From assembly GCA_033762075.1 (NCBI GenBank), contig JANRLY010000038.1, positions 1-43,207 on the forward strand: DNA of 43,207 bases, read 5' to 3'. Shown in pieces: positions 1 to 7,476 of this stretch (positions are counted from its first letter, which is position 1; every line of letters starts with the position of its first letter). Source of the stretch: VFKI01 sp033762075. GTDB lineage: Bacteria > Pseudomonadota > Gammaproteobacteria > DSM-16500. The position numbers were made by a program, and so were the translations under genes. A model generated the notes under the pieces. That model was not told where the DNA came from. It searched no databases and worked only from the letters and a program-made list of their open reading frames with translations.

Positions 1-88
1 TCGTCCCGCGCTTTATGCGGGGTATCTAGCGAGTTATATTGTGTAGTGGTATTTTTCTGTTGGCCGCGAACGTGTCGCGGCACGACGG
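1..88. repeat. Two GC-rich palindromic repeat units upstream of guaA
   Basis: Two short hairpin units lie upstream of guaA. At 5-21 CCCGC pairs with GCGGG, and at 64-80 CCGCGA pairs with TCGCGG around a 5-nt loop, followed by CACGACGG. The second unit resembles the palindrome at 9653-9678 (CCCGCGG, 5-nt loop, CCGCGGG, then ACGACGG), so these look like copies of one dispersed REP-like family in opposite orientations. They could also act as a transcript boundary before guaA. The family assignment is inference from the copies in this window only. Confidence 0.55.
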
Positions 89-124
89 CTGGAAAATCAA
101 TAAAACGATTAAGAGAGATGAATC

Positions 125-1696
125 ATGCATGCAGATCATAAAGATCGAATTTTAATTATAGATTTTGGTTCTCAATATACGCAATTAATTGCTCGACGTG
201 TGCGTGAGATTGGTGTGTATTGTGAAATTGTGCCCTGTACTGTTTCTGAAAAAATAATTCGTGCATTTGCACCTAGCGGGATCATTTTGTCGGGCGGTCC
301 TGAGAGTGTCACGTCGGATTTCAGTGTGCGTGCGCCAGAATGTGTTTTTACTTTAGGGTGTCCTGTATTAGGCATTTGCTATGGGATGCAAACGATGGCT
401 GCACAATTAGGGGGTCGTGTTGCACCAGGTGCGCGTCGTGAATTTGGTTATGCAAAAGTTTCTATTCAATCGCGCTCGCGTTTACTCGACGATATTTCTG
501 ATGTCATCACTGAAACAGAAACACCTTTGTTGGATGTGTGGATGAGCCATGGTGATCATGTTGCTGAATTACCCCCTGAATTTACGCGTATTGCTGCCAC
601 AGAGAATTGCGCAATTGTAGCTATGGCAAATGAAAATAAAAAATTCTATGCATTGCAATTTCATCCTGAGGTATCTCACACGAGGCAAGGGATGCGCATT
701 TTAGAGCGCTTTGTCAAAGATATTTGTGAATGCGAAGGCACTTGGACAATTCGTAATGTCATAGATGAATCTATTCAATCTATTCAAAAGCAAGTGGGTG
801 ATGAGCGCGTTATCTTGGCATTATCTGGTGGCGTTGATTCTTCAGTTTTAGCTGCATTATTACACCGCGCGATTGGGAAGCAATTAATTTGTGTATTAGT
901 CGATACAGGGTTGATGCGTTTAAATGAAATCGAAAATATACAAACATTATTCGAAAAACATTTAGGAATTCATTTAATCACCGTGCGCGCAGAAGAAAGA
1001 TTTTTACAAGCACTTTCAGGTGTAACAGATCCCGAACAAAAACGTAAAATCATTGGACGTTTATTCATCGAAATTTTTGATGAAGAAGCGGCAAAAATCA
1101 CAGACGCTGTTTGGTTGGCGCAAGGTACAATTTATCCAGATGTGATTGAGTCAGCTGCCGGCAGTGATCAATCACATGTGATTAAATCGCATCATAATGT
1201 GGGTGGATTACCTGAAACAATGAAACTCAAATTGCTCGAACCACTGCGCGAATTATTTAAAGATGAAGTGCGTAAAATGGGGGTGGCTTTAGGATTGCCG
1301 TACGAGCTGGTGCAACGTCATCCATTCCCTGGGCCAGGGTTAGCAATTCGTGTGATGGGTGAAGTTTTGCCTGAATTTTTAGAAATTGTTCGCGCAGCCG
1401 ATGCGATTTTAATCGAGGAATTGCGTCAGCAAAAATTATATGATCGTGTTTCGCAAGCATTTGTGGTTTTCTTGCCAGTCAAATCCGTTGGCGTGCAAGG
1501 CGATGCAAGACATTATGATTATGTGCTATCGGTACGTGTGGTCGAGAGCATCGACTTTATGACGGCACACGTCGCTCATTTGCCTCACGAGTTTTTAACG
1601 CATGTTGCAAATCGTATCACCAATGAAGTTCGTCATGTGTCGCGCGTTGTCTATGATATCTCCGGAAAGCCTCCTGCAACAATTGAGTGGGAATAA
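125..1696 (+). CDS. guaA: GMP synthase (glutamine-hydrolysing)
   Basis: GuaA makes GMP from XMP, ATP and glutamine, the last step of guanine nucleotide synthesis in the cytosol. The 523 aa match the usual length. An N-terminal class I glutamine amidotransferase domain carries the nucleophile Cys85 in GICYGMQ and the His180/Glu182 pair in FHPEV. The ATP-pyrophosphatase domain has the P-loop SGGVDSSV at about 234-241, and the C-terminal dimerisation domain is complete, ending in PPATIEWE as in the family. The ATG at 125 follows GAGAG (TTAAGAGAGATGAATC), an acceptable ribosome binding site. guaB, the usual partner, would lie upstream of the window if present. Identification is secure. Confidence 0.97.
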   Translation: MHADHKDRILIIDFGSQYTQLIARRVREIGVYCEIVPCTVSEKIIRAFAPSGIILSGGPESVTSDFSVRAPECVFTLGCPVLGICYGMQTMAAQLGGRVAPGARREFGYAKVSIQSRSRLLDDISDVITETETPLLDVWMSHGDHVAELPPEFTRIAATENCAIVAMANENKKFYALQFHPEVSHTRQGMRILERFVKDICECEGTWTIRNVIDESIQSIQKQVGDERVILALSGGVDSSVLAALLHRAIGKQLICVLVDTGLMRLNEIENIQTLFEKHLGIHLITVRAEERFLQALSGVTDPEQKRKIIGRLFIEIFDEEAAKITDAVWLAQGTIYPDVIESAAGSDQSHVIKSHHNVGGLPETMKLKLLEPLRELFKDEVRKMGVALGLPYELVQRHPFPGPGLAIRVMGEVLPEFLEIVRAADAILIEELRQQKLYDRVSQAFVVFLPVKSVGVQGDARHYDYVLSVRVVESIDFMTAHVAHLPHEFLTHVANRITNEVRHVSRVVYDISGKPPATIEWE

Positions 1697-1720
1697 TGCG
1701 TTCATGAATAGTAAACAGAA

Positions 1721-1815
1721 GTCATTGCGAGGTGGGCGAAGCCTGTTTCAACGAAGCAATCCAGGTTTTAAAAACTGGATTGCCACGGCCAAACGCTCCG
1801 CGGCCTCGCAATGAC
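1721..1815. repeat. Palindromic intergenic repeat with 12-bp terminal inverted repeats
   Basis: The ends GTCATTGCGAGG (1721-1732) and CCTCGCAATGAC (1804-1815) are perfect inverted complements. Inside, GCAATCCAG (1756-1764) pairs with CTGGATTGC (1775-1783). The core resembles a palindromic family seen in many unrelated bacteria, including rickettsiae and legionellae, with the signature CATTGCGAGG...GAAGCAATCC (from memory). The right end overlaps the first codons of tadA, so the element has inserted at, or now defines, the gene boundary. Confidence 0.85.
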
Positions 1816-2266
1816 AGCTTCGATTCAATCAAATTTCTCCGAGATAGATAGCCAATTCATGCAGCGTGCATTAACGCTTGCAAAAACTGCAGCCGAAAAA
1901 AACGAGGTACCAATTGGTGCCGTGCTCGTTTTAGAAAATAAAATTATTGGCGAAGGATTTAATGCGCCTATTTCAATGGTAGATCCTACTGCGCATGCAG
2001 AAATGATTGCGCTGCGTAATGCTGCCAACCAACACAAAAATTATCGCTTAATAGATTCCACTTTGTACGTCACACTCGAACCTTGCTTGATGTGTGCCGG
2101 CGCGATGATTCAGGCGCGTGTTGCGCGAGTTGTATTTGGTGCATCTGATGTTCGCTGGCAGGCAAGACAGCAATGCGGAAATCATACAGTCAAGTATGAA
2201 GGTGGATTATTGGCAGAGGAATCGACTGTTTTGTTGAAAGAGTTTTTTAAGAAACGCCGAGATTAA
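1811..2266 (+). CDS. tadA: tRNA-specific adenosine deaminase TadA
   Basis: TadA deaminates A34 to inosine in the wobble position of tRNA-Arg(ACG). The 151 aa show the zinc-dependent deaminase signature: His62 and the proton-shuttling Glu64 in HAE, then Cys92 and Cys95 in PCLMC. VPIGAVLV and RVARVVFGA are also typical of the family. The start is uncertain. The ATG at 1811 lies inside the terminal inverted repeat of the preceding palindrome and has no clear Shine-Dalgarno sequence, whereas ATG 1859 (MQRALTLAK) would keep the whole conserved core. I keep 1811 because family members usually carry about 15-20 residues before this point. It follows guaA by 114 bases on the same strand. Confidence 0.93.
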   Translation: MTASIQSNFSEIDSQFMQRALTLAKTAAEKNEVPIGAVLVLENKIIGEGFNAPISMVDPTAHAEMIALRNAANQHKNYRLIDSTLYVTLEPCLMCAGAMIQARVARVVFGASDVRWQARQQCGNHTVKYEGGLLAEESTVLLKEFFKKRRD

Positions 2267-2552
2267 CATCGATTGGCCAACTAGCAATGTGGCCTGGTTC
2301 AACGAAAGAATTAAGATGTTGAATGATGGGATCAATACGATCAATCGAATCAAAAAATTCGATGGTCATCGGTAAATTTAAAGAAAGATCAACTAATGTG
2401 GCAGAATGCATTTGCCCTGATTGACCAAATCCTGTTACACCTCTAAAAACTGTTACGCCGCGTACTTTTGCGACGTCGTGCAAATAGTTCAAAATAGGTT
2501 TGAGTTGTTTTTCTGCTTCCATGATGTAAACGCGAACCATCATCATTTTCAT
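2247..2552 (-). CDS. DUF190 family protein
   Basis: This 101-aa protein resembles the DUF190 (PF02641) family of small cytosolic PII-like-fold proteins, which are often encoded next to fluoride channels; no biochemical role is firmly known. The start is fixed at ATG 2552: the crcB stop codon overlaps it by one base (TAATG), and GGGAGAG lies just upstream inside crcB. It therefore reads MKMMMVRVYIMEAEK and not the longer open frame. Its 3' end overlaps the end of tadA by 20 bases on the opposite strand. The overlap implies translational coupling to crcB and a shared role, perhaps in fluoride response; that role is inference. Confidence 0.8.
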   Translation of the reverse strand: MKMMMVRVYIMEAEKQLKPILNYLHDVAKVRGVTVFRGVTGFGQSGQMHSATLVDLSLNLPMTIEFFDSIDRIDPIIQHLNSFVEPGHIASWPIDVNLGVS

Positions 2553-2932
2553 TATAATTCTCTCCCTAAAAGTGCACCCAGTGAAACTGCGATCATACAT
2601 AAACTGAGTTGAAGAAAAATATTCAAACACGCTTTAATGATTTCTCCATTTTCAAATAATTGAAAGGTTTCAATGGAAAACGAAGAAAATGTGGTGAAAC
2701 CACCCAGAAAACCAATGAGTAATAATGCTCGTAATAAACTAGCTTCACTGTTGTAGCGTTCAATTAAAAAAATGGTGAGTAATCCCATCAAAAAGGAACC
2801 AATCACGTTAACAGATAAAGTGCCATAAGGAAAATCACGGCCAAAAAGTGAGTACACACTCAAGGATAGCCAATAGCGAAAGAGTGAACCAATGCCGCCG
2901 CCTAAAAAAATATATATTGCATGTGACAACAC
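2552..2932 (-). CDS. crcB: Fluoride ion channel CrcB/FluC
   Basis: CrcB/FluC is an inner-membrane dual-topology dimer that exports fluoride. The 126 aa form four hydrophobic helices with the family marks GGGIGSLFRY near the N-terminus, Asn42 in VNVIGSFLMG, and GFLGGFTTFSSF at 74-85, which contains the pore phenylalanines. Translation probably starts at GTG 2932, preceded by AAGGAGAAGGA. It sits 17 bases behind the SET-domain gene and overlaps the DUF190 gene by one base, so the three form one operon. I see no room for a fluoride riboswitch directly in front of it. Identification is secure. Confidence 0.95.
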   Translation of the reverse strand: MLSHAIYIFLGGGIGSLFRYWLSLSVYSLFGRDFPYGTLSVNVIGSFLMGLLTIFLIERYNSEASLLRALLLIGFLGGFTTFSSFSIETFQLFENGEIIKACLNIFLQLSLCMIAVSLGALLGREL

Positions 2933-2949
2933 GGATCAGTTCCTTCTCC

Positions 2950-3330
2950 TTAGACGGGCTGTAATTTTTTCCCTGTAATTTCTGTTTGGCAGCAACTGCA
3001 AACAAAGGGATTTGCTAGTGTATCTTCATTTTCACGATAATCAAAAGTGATTTCTTCACCTTTTTTGATATCGCGTACGGTGATAAAACTGCGCGTTGCG
3101 CGATCAACTTTAGCGCTAGGCGAGCAAGCATGATTCACGGCACCAGCAATTTCATCTTCGATGTGTTCGTGCTCACCGATTTGAACGGATGTGCGTGTTG
3201 GGTGGTCAAGAATTTCACCGTGCATGGTAAATAAATGTGAATCTTTCAAAAAGTCTCGTTTAGCAAATACACCGATACCTTGAATACCGCGTTTGATTTC
3301 AAACTGAGATGCGACGTTATCTTCTTTCAT
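2950..3330 (-). CDS. Small SET-domain protein (putative protein lysine methyltransferase)
   Basis: The 126-aa protein is almost only a SET domain: GIGVFAKRDF at about 18-27 for the cofactor-binding N-lobe, NHAC at 66-69, GEEITFDY at 91-98 with the conserved tyrosine, and a C-terminal cysteine cluster (Cys111, Cys113, Cys114) like a post-SET motif. SET proteins transfer methyl groups from S-adenosylmethionine to lysines. ATG 3330 (MKEDNVASQF) is chosen over the longer frame because AAGGGG precedes it and the upstream residues look non-coding. It is the first gene of the SET-crcB-DUF190 operon. Whether the substrate is bacterial or host protein is unknown; no secretion signal is evident. Confidence 0.8.
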   Translation of the reverse strand: MKEDNVASQFEIKRGIQGIGVFAKRDFLKDSHLFTMHGEILDHPTRTSVQIGEHEHIEDEIAGAVNHACSPSAKVDRATRSFITVRDIKKGEEITFDYRENEDTLANPFVCSCCQTEITGKKLQPV

Positions 3331-3553
3331 TAAAGGGTACCCCTTGTCATGATGATACGTCCGAACACTTAAAGTATAGCGTATTTTAAAATACATTTGA
3401 TGTAGGCTCTCTGAGAATGATGGTTTATCTTGATGATTGTATTGAAAAATTAAATGTACTGCTGATAATTCCACATGGAGGGGTTGGCGATTTTTATAGG
3501 GGGGTGTAGTATCAATGCGCTTTCAATGTGATAAGCCTGAAAGGAGAAGAAAA

Positions 3554-4228
3554 ATGTTTCAAAGAAAGAAGGAAAGCATAGAACTTCGCAGAATACATTC
3601 AACACATAAGGAGACAATTCAAGAAGAATTAAACAGAAAATTACAACATAAAAAAACAATAGAAAAATCTATTGACGATTATGAAAAGCAAATAGAAAAA
3701 ATACAAAATGTAATAGAGCCTTTGGTTCGCGAAGTAGAAGATATTGACTCTGAAATTGAATTTTTAAAGGAACGCATTGAAGGGATTCAATATAAAGAAC
3801 ATGAGCGTAAAAAACAGGGCTGTTTTGTCATTTCTTCAAATGATGAAAATTTACCTGTCCATTGTCCTGAAGAAATGTATTCGCTCTTTTTAATTATTCA
3901 ATTGATCAATCAAAAATTTGGCATAGATGAAGTTCTTGGCGAATTTTATTTAGCTGATCCCGAAAAAATGTATATTTATTTTGATGACAATGTATTTGTC
4001 TGTTTGCGCGGCGTTGATCAACATGAAGATAAACGACCCATTGATTTTTTGCGCACCTTTAAGGATGTTGTGCTGACTAAAGATCGAAGCAAATATGTTC
4101 ATTTATCGCATACGATTGTGAAATTCAATACTGCGCTATGCGAAGAAATGATCGCAAAGTTAAATAAACTGCCAGATTTTACTGCATCAGAAATTGATGG
4201 GCCGAAAAGGTTTTCGCATTCGTTTTAA
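3554..4228 (+). CDS. Hypothetical coiled-coil protein
   Basis: I do not recognise a family. ATG 3554 is preceded at ideal spacing by AAGGAG (3541-3546), so the start is well supported and the product is about 224 aa. Residues 1-90 are rich in Lys, Glu, Gln and Ile with heptad-like spacing and should form a long coiled coil. The rest (from about GCFVISSNDENLP) looks globular, with a mix of hydrophobic and acidic segments. There is no signal peptide or membrane segment, so it is cytosolic or secreted by a specialised system. It stands alone between a divergent SET operon and the FecR-domain gene. In a Dot/Icm organism a lone coiled-coil protein like this could be an effector, but nothing in the sequence proves it. 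Confidence 0.65.
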   Translation: MFQRKKESIELRRIHSTHKETIQEELNRKLQHKKTIEKSIDDYEKQIEKIQNVIEPLVREVEDIDSEIEFLKERIEGIQYKEHERKKQGCFVISSNDENLPVHCPEEMYSLFLIIQLINQKFGIDEVLGEFYLADPEKMYIYFDDNVFVCLRGVDQHEDKRPIDFLRTFKDVVLTKDRSKYVHLSHTIVKFNTALCEEMIAKLNKLPDFTASEIDGPKRFSHSF

Positions 4229-4337
4229 TAGGAGGAGATTAATAACTCTCTGTATTTATAGTAATTATTGTAAATAATGTGGAAAAAACCAAGATATGCA
4301 CTAGACTTCAAGTAACGACACAAAAAGGGGAGTGGTT

Positions 4338-5369
4338 ATGCGTATCCAATTCGTTAAACTCGTCTTGGTGTTTTTTCTTTCAACGATCACTTTCATTTAC
4401 AATGTTACTGCGCAAGCCGCTGAAGCCGCTAAGAAAATTGCAGTCACAGCAGTTGGTGAGGTGGTTAAAATGACAGGCGTTGTAAAAGCAATTAGTTTTG
4501 ATAAATCAGAACGAACGCTAAAAGAACATTCACCTATTTTTCCTAAGGATACTTTGGTAACCGATAAAAATAGTTATGCAGGGTTGCGTTTCACAGATGG
4601 CACGCTTGCAGTGATGCGTCCAAATACAACTATTGAAATGGATGGTTACAATTACACTGTTTCTAAAGAATCTAATGCAAAATTATCTCCTAGCGATCAT
4701 TTCAAAATAAAATTAGGCACAGGTGGACTTGATGTGAATGCAGGTCGAATTGCGCGTGGTAATCCTGATGCATTTCAAATTGCAACACCAGCAGGTAAAG
4801 TCAAATTAAATAAACCGAGTGCGAATATTGCTTATGAAACAAATAAAGGTTTAGCTTTTAAAGGGACAGGGAGTATTAAAAATTCTGCCGGTATGAAAGA
4901 CATATTAAATAATGCCTATGCGCTTGTCACAAGCTCAAACGTTATTCCAACACTTGTCACCACTGCGCCTGCGTTTTTAATGACAGGCCAAGTCACTTCA
5001 GTGGAATACTTACAAGAAGAAATCACAACGTACGGAGAAAGTACTTCTTATGTTGAAACGGCTAGCTATGAAGAGCAAACAACAGAAGAGGCTATTTCAG
5101 AAGAAGATTCATCAGATACAGTGGCGACTGATTCGGAAAGTACTTCTTCCGATGCATCTCAACATGAAGCTGTAGATGCAGGCAGTCAAGCGAGCGATGA
5201 AAATACAGCAGCAGATTCATCAGGAAGCGATGATGAAGGGGCTGCCGCAGATAATAGCGGTGGAGATGAAGGTAGTGCTGCAGATGAGGGTGGCGACAGT
5301 GGCGGTGGTGATGAAGGAGGCGGCGATAGCGGTGACGATGGCGGCGGCGACAGCGGCGGTGATGAATAG
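4338..5369 (+). CDS. Secreted FecR-domain protein with acidic Gly/Ser/Asp tail
   Basis: The 343-aa product begins with a signal peptide (MRIQFVKLVLVFFLS..., likely cut near AQA/AEA), then a FecR-like beta domain at about 30-150 (GEVVKMTGVVKA, a KDTLVTDKNSYAGLRF segment, DGTLAVMRPNTTIEM). From about residue 250 onward it becomes a low-complexity tail of Ser, Asp, Glu and Gly ending in GGGDSGGDE-type repeats, calcium-binding-like in composition. ATG 4338 is preferred over GTG 4332 because AAGGGGAG sits at good spacing. This is not an iron-sensing FecR, since there is no TonB-receptor or sigma-factor neighbour; it resembles the FecR-domain periplasmic proteins of unknown role. The next gene starts 2 bases after its stop, so the two are co-expressed. 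Confidence 0.78.
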   Translation: MRIQFVKLVLVFFLSTITFIYNVTAQAAEAAKKIAVTAVGEVVKMTGVVKAISFDKSERTLKEHSPIFPKDTLVTDKNSYAGLRFTDGTLAVMRPNTTIEMDGYNYTVSKESNAKLSPSDHFKIKLGTGGLDVNAGRIARGNPDAFQIATPAGKVKLNKPSANIAYETNKGLAFKGTGSIKNSAGMKDILNNAYALVTSSNVIPTLVTTAPAFLMTGQVTSVEYLQEEITTYGESTSYVETASYEEQTTEEAISEEDSSDTVATDSESTSSDASQHEAVDAGSQASDENTAADSSGSDDEGAAADNSGGDEGSAADEGGDSGGGDEGGGDSGDDGGGDSGGDE

Positions 5370-5371
5370 TC

Positions 5372-6154
5372 ATGCGTTACTATTTTCTATGGTTGACATT
5401 GTGTGTATCAATTATTTTTTCTGCGATGGTTTATGCAAATGAAAATGGAAAGTTTAAATTATATTTTGACACACCTAAGGATGAAGATTATCAAAATATT
5501 GAAATTGTCGTTAAAGCCAGTAATCAATTTCAAAATATTATAGAGGGACTCAATCGAGAATTTATTTTACCAGAAGATATTTTTGTTAAATTTTCAATAA
5601 AAGATGGACCAGTCTATTACCCGAAAAATAAAACGATTGTAATGAGTTATCCTTTCATTGCTTATCTTTCAGGTCTTTATGTTAATAAGTATCCTAAAGC
5701 TAGTAGTCACGCAATGGTGAATTTTTCTATTCGAGCCACAACCTTTTTCTTTTATCACGAAATGGCGCATGCATTGATTAATGTCTTGGACCTTCCTATT
5801 GTCAGTAATGAAGAAACTGCGGCAGATAATTTAGCTGTGATTATTGCGCTAGAATATACCAATGATGGGTATGACATTGTGATGGATAGCGCCGAATTAT
5901 TTGATATTTTAGATCACACGACTCAAACATATGCTGAAGACGACCTGTGGGATGAGCATGCACTCAATTCGCAGCGATTTTACAATATTATTTGTTTAAC
6001 GTATGGTAGAGATCCAGATAAGGTTTTAGCTGAATTAAAAAACACAAAATTGCTAAAATTTATTAAAGAAAAAAGCGCATTCTGCAAAGACGAGTATGCC
6101 AGTCAATTGCAAGCATGGCTTAAATTACTAGATCCATTTTTTCAGAGCCATTAA
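5372..6154 (+). CDS. DUF4344 family putative zinc metallopeptidase, secreted
   Basis: The 260-aa protein has an N-terminal signal peptide (hydrophobic residues 4-20, likely cut after VYA) and a zinc-protease motif HEMAH at 129-133, with the downstream EETAAD (147-152) that probably supplies the third zinc ligand. This arrangement fits the DUF4344 (PF14247) family of predicted metallopeptidases. Substrate unknown. It starts 2 bases after the FecR-domain gene and so should be translated together with it. Both are exported, suggesting a joint periplasmic or surface role (inference). Its stop codon lies only 1 base from the end of the convergent TMEM43-family gene, with no obvious terminator between. 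Confidence 0.82.
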   Translation: MRYYFLWLTLCVSIIFSAMVYANENGKFKLYFDTPKDEDYQNIEIVVKASNQFQNIIEGLNREFILPEDIFVKFSIKDGPVYYPKNKTIVMSYPFIAYLSGLYVNKYPKASSHAMVNFSIRATTFFFYHEMAHALINVLDLPIVSNEETAADNLAVIIALEYTNDGYDIVMDSAELFDILDHTTQTYAEDDLWDEHALNSQRFYNIICLTYGRDPDKVLAELKNTKLLKFIKEKSAFCKDEYASQLQAWLKLLDPFFQSH

Positions 6155-6155
6155 T

Positions 6156-7301
6156 TTATTTATTGAGACTTTTTTTCTTTAGCTTCAGTATACCAAAGCA
6201 AATGCCAATCACAATAATGACTAATCCAATGGCTAATAAAGGTCGCACGACAAACCATGCAATGGCTAATGCACATGTCCATAAGAGTAATCCACCGAGA
6301 AAGGCGATGAGTCCAGTCCCAAATCCTACGAGCGATCCTAGAAAGGGAATAAAGTCAGCTAAGATTTTAATGGGATTCATCAATAAGGCAAGCCCAATCA
6401 TCATCATAATCAAAGACCCAAAACGTAATAACCACATCATCATTGCATTTGCTGATATTGCATTAGCAATCATGACTTGTGGTGTTTGAGTTCCCATTTC
6501 AAGTAAACTGACAGACTGACCTGCGGGTGCAATAAATGGTTGTAAAGTATTTCCTGTTTGTTGCGCAATAATACTCACAGTTTGCGGTAAAGATTCTGTC
6601 AGCGTTATTTTAAGATCTCCCACTTTAGGTGATTGTGAATCGTCACCCGCATATATATTTTCATTATCGATATGGACAGGTTTATGTAATTTCTTTTGCA
6701 ACTCAGCTACATTCATTTTTTCTAAATTGATCGGTGTATATCCTTTTATTTCTGTGATTAAATCATGTGGCAACTGAAAGTCACCCACTTTGACATTTTC
6801 AGCGTATTGTTTAAAAGATTGAATGGGCATTTGTGTTGGATTTTGATGGCCATTGGGATCTTTAAATTCGCTGCTATCAATGATTTCTGTAGACCAAACG
6901 GGTTTGTAAGTATACGTTTTAGTTTCTTGTTCTGAGCCGCCTAATTTTGATTCTGTTTGCGTCTCGACATTTTCTTTCCATTGATACATCTCTACTTTAC
7001 GATCTAACGAAATGGCATTTTCAGAAAGGGAGAAAAAATTGTCGTGTAAAATATTTTCAGTTGTGGCTTGTCCATTGAAGTAAACCACTTTCATATTGAT
7101 ATTGGGATCAATAGGAGCGTTCGGAACAGAAATTAAAACAGTTTGTGCTTGTTCGAGCGATTGTGCCGTATGCAATCCATGCCCTTCATTCCAGAAAACT
7201 AAAACAAAAGCGCCGATCACTAGAGCAATGCCGAAAACCACACCCCATAGTGCCGAAATAATACGAGAACCCCATGATTTCGTTGTGATTTCTTGAACCA
7301 T
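6156..7301 (-). CDS. TMEM43/LUMA family membrane protein
   Basis: The 381-aa protein has one N-terminal transmembrane helix (about 16-38) followed by the FWNEGHG motif, a large soluble domain with YQWKENVETQTES and YTYKPVW, and three or four C-terminal transmembrane helices from residue 287 to 375, ending in a lysine-rich tail. This order and these motifs are those of the TMEM43 family (PF07787), known from the eukaryotic inner nuclear membrane/ER protein LUMA and from scattered bacteria, where its role is unknown. ATG 7301 is preceded by GGGAGG. It is monocistronic on the minus strand. Confidence 0.88.
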   Translation of the reverse strand: MVQEITTKSWGSRIISALWGVVFGIALVIGAFVLVFWNEGHGLHTAQSLEQAQTVLISVPNAPIDPNINMKVVYFNGQATTENILHDNFFSLSENAISLDRKVEMYQWKENVETQTESKLGGSEQETKTYTYKPVWSTEIIDSSEFKDPNGHQNPTQMPIQSFKQYAENVKVGDFQLPHDLITEIKGYTPINLEKMNVAELQKKLHKPVHIDNENIYAGDDSQSPKVGDLKITLTESLPQTVSIIAQQTGNTLQPFIAPAGQSVSLLEMGTQTPQVMIANAISANAMMMWLLRFGSLIMMMIGLALLMNPIKILADFIPFLGSLVGFGTGLIAFLGGLLLWTCALAIAWFVVRPLLAIGLVIIVIGICFGILKLKKKSLNK

Positions 7302-7428
7302 GATCGTGCCTCCCTGGCGCGTTAAACCTTTATTTTAGCATTATTTTGATCTATTAAGCGGTTGTGGCTGCCTGCTAGAGTTATAAAAAGTGGTTTTAGG
7401 TGAGCGCCTTATTCGGCAAGAAATTCAA

Positions 7429-7460
7429 ATTTACCGTGAACCCTAAGGCTCACGGTAAAT
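7429..7460 (-). terminator. Probable terminator hairpin after the choloylglycine hydrolase-like gene
   Basis: ATTTACCGTGA (7429-7439) pairs perfectly with TCACGGTAAAT (7450-7460), and inner CC/GG pairs extend the stem past one mismatch. It lies 17 bases beyond the stop of the minus-strand gene at 7477-8586. In the minus direction it is followed by a T-rich but interrupted tract, so it may be an imperfect intrinsic terminator. The rest of 7302-7476 holds no gene that I can see. Confidence 0.6.
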
Positions 7461-7476
7461 CGCTTGTGTCGGTGAA

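Noticed and set aside
1602..1814. Plus-strand frame at the end of guaA
   Set aside because: It overlaps guaA out of frame and its second half is just the translated palindromic repeat.
4338..5369. FecR-type iron-sensing anti-sigma factor
   Set aside because: There is a cleavable signal peptide instead of an inner-membrane anti-sigma layout, and no ECF sigma factor or TonB receptor lies beside it.
5092..5373. Minus-strand frame rich in His, Arg and Leu
   Set aside because: It is the antisense shadow of the Gly/Asp/Ser repeat tail of the FecR-domain protein; the composition follows from complementing GGC/GAT-type codons.
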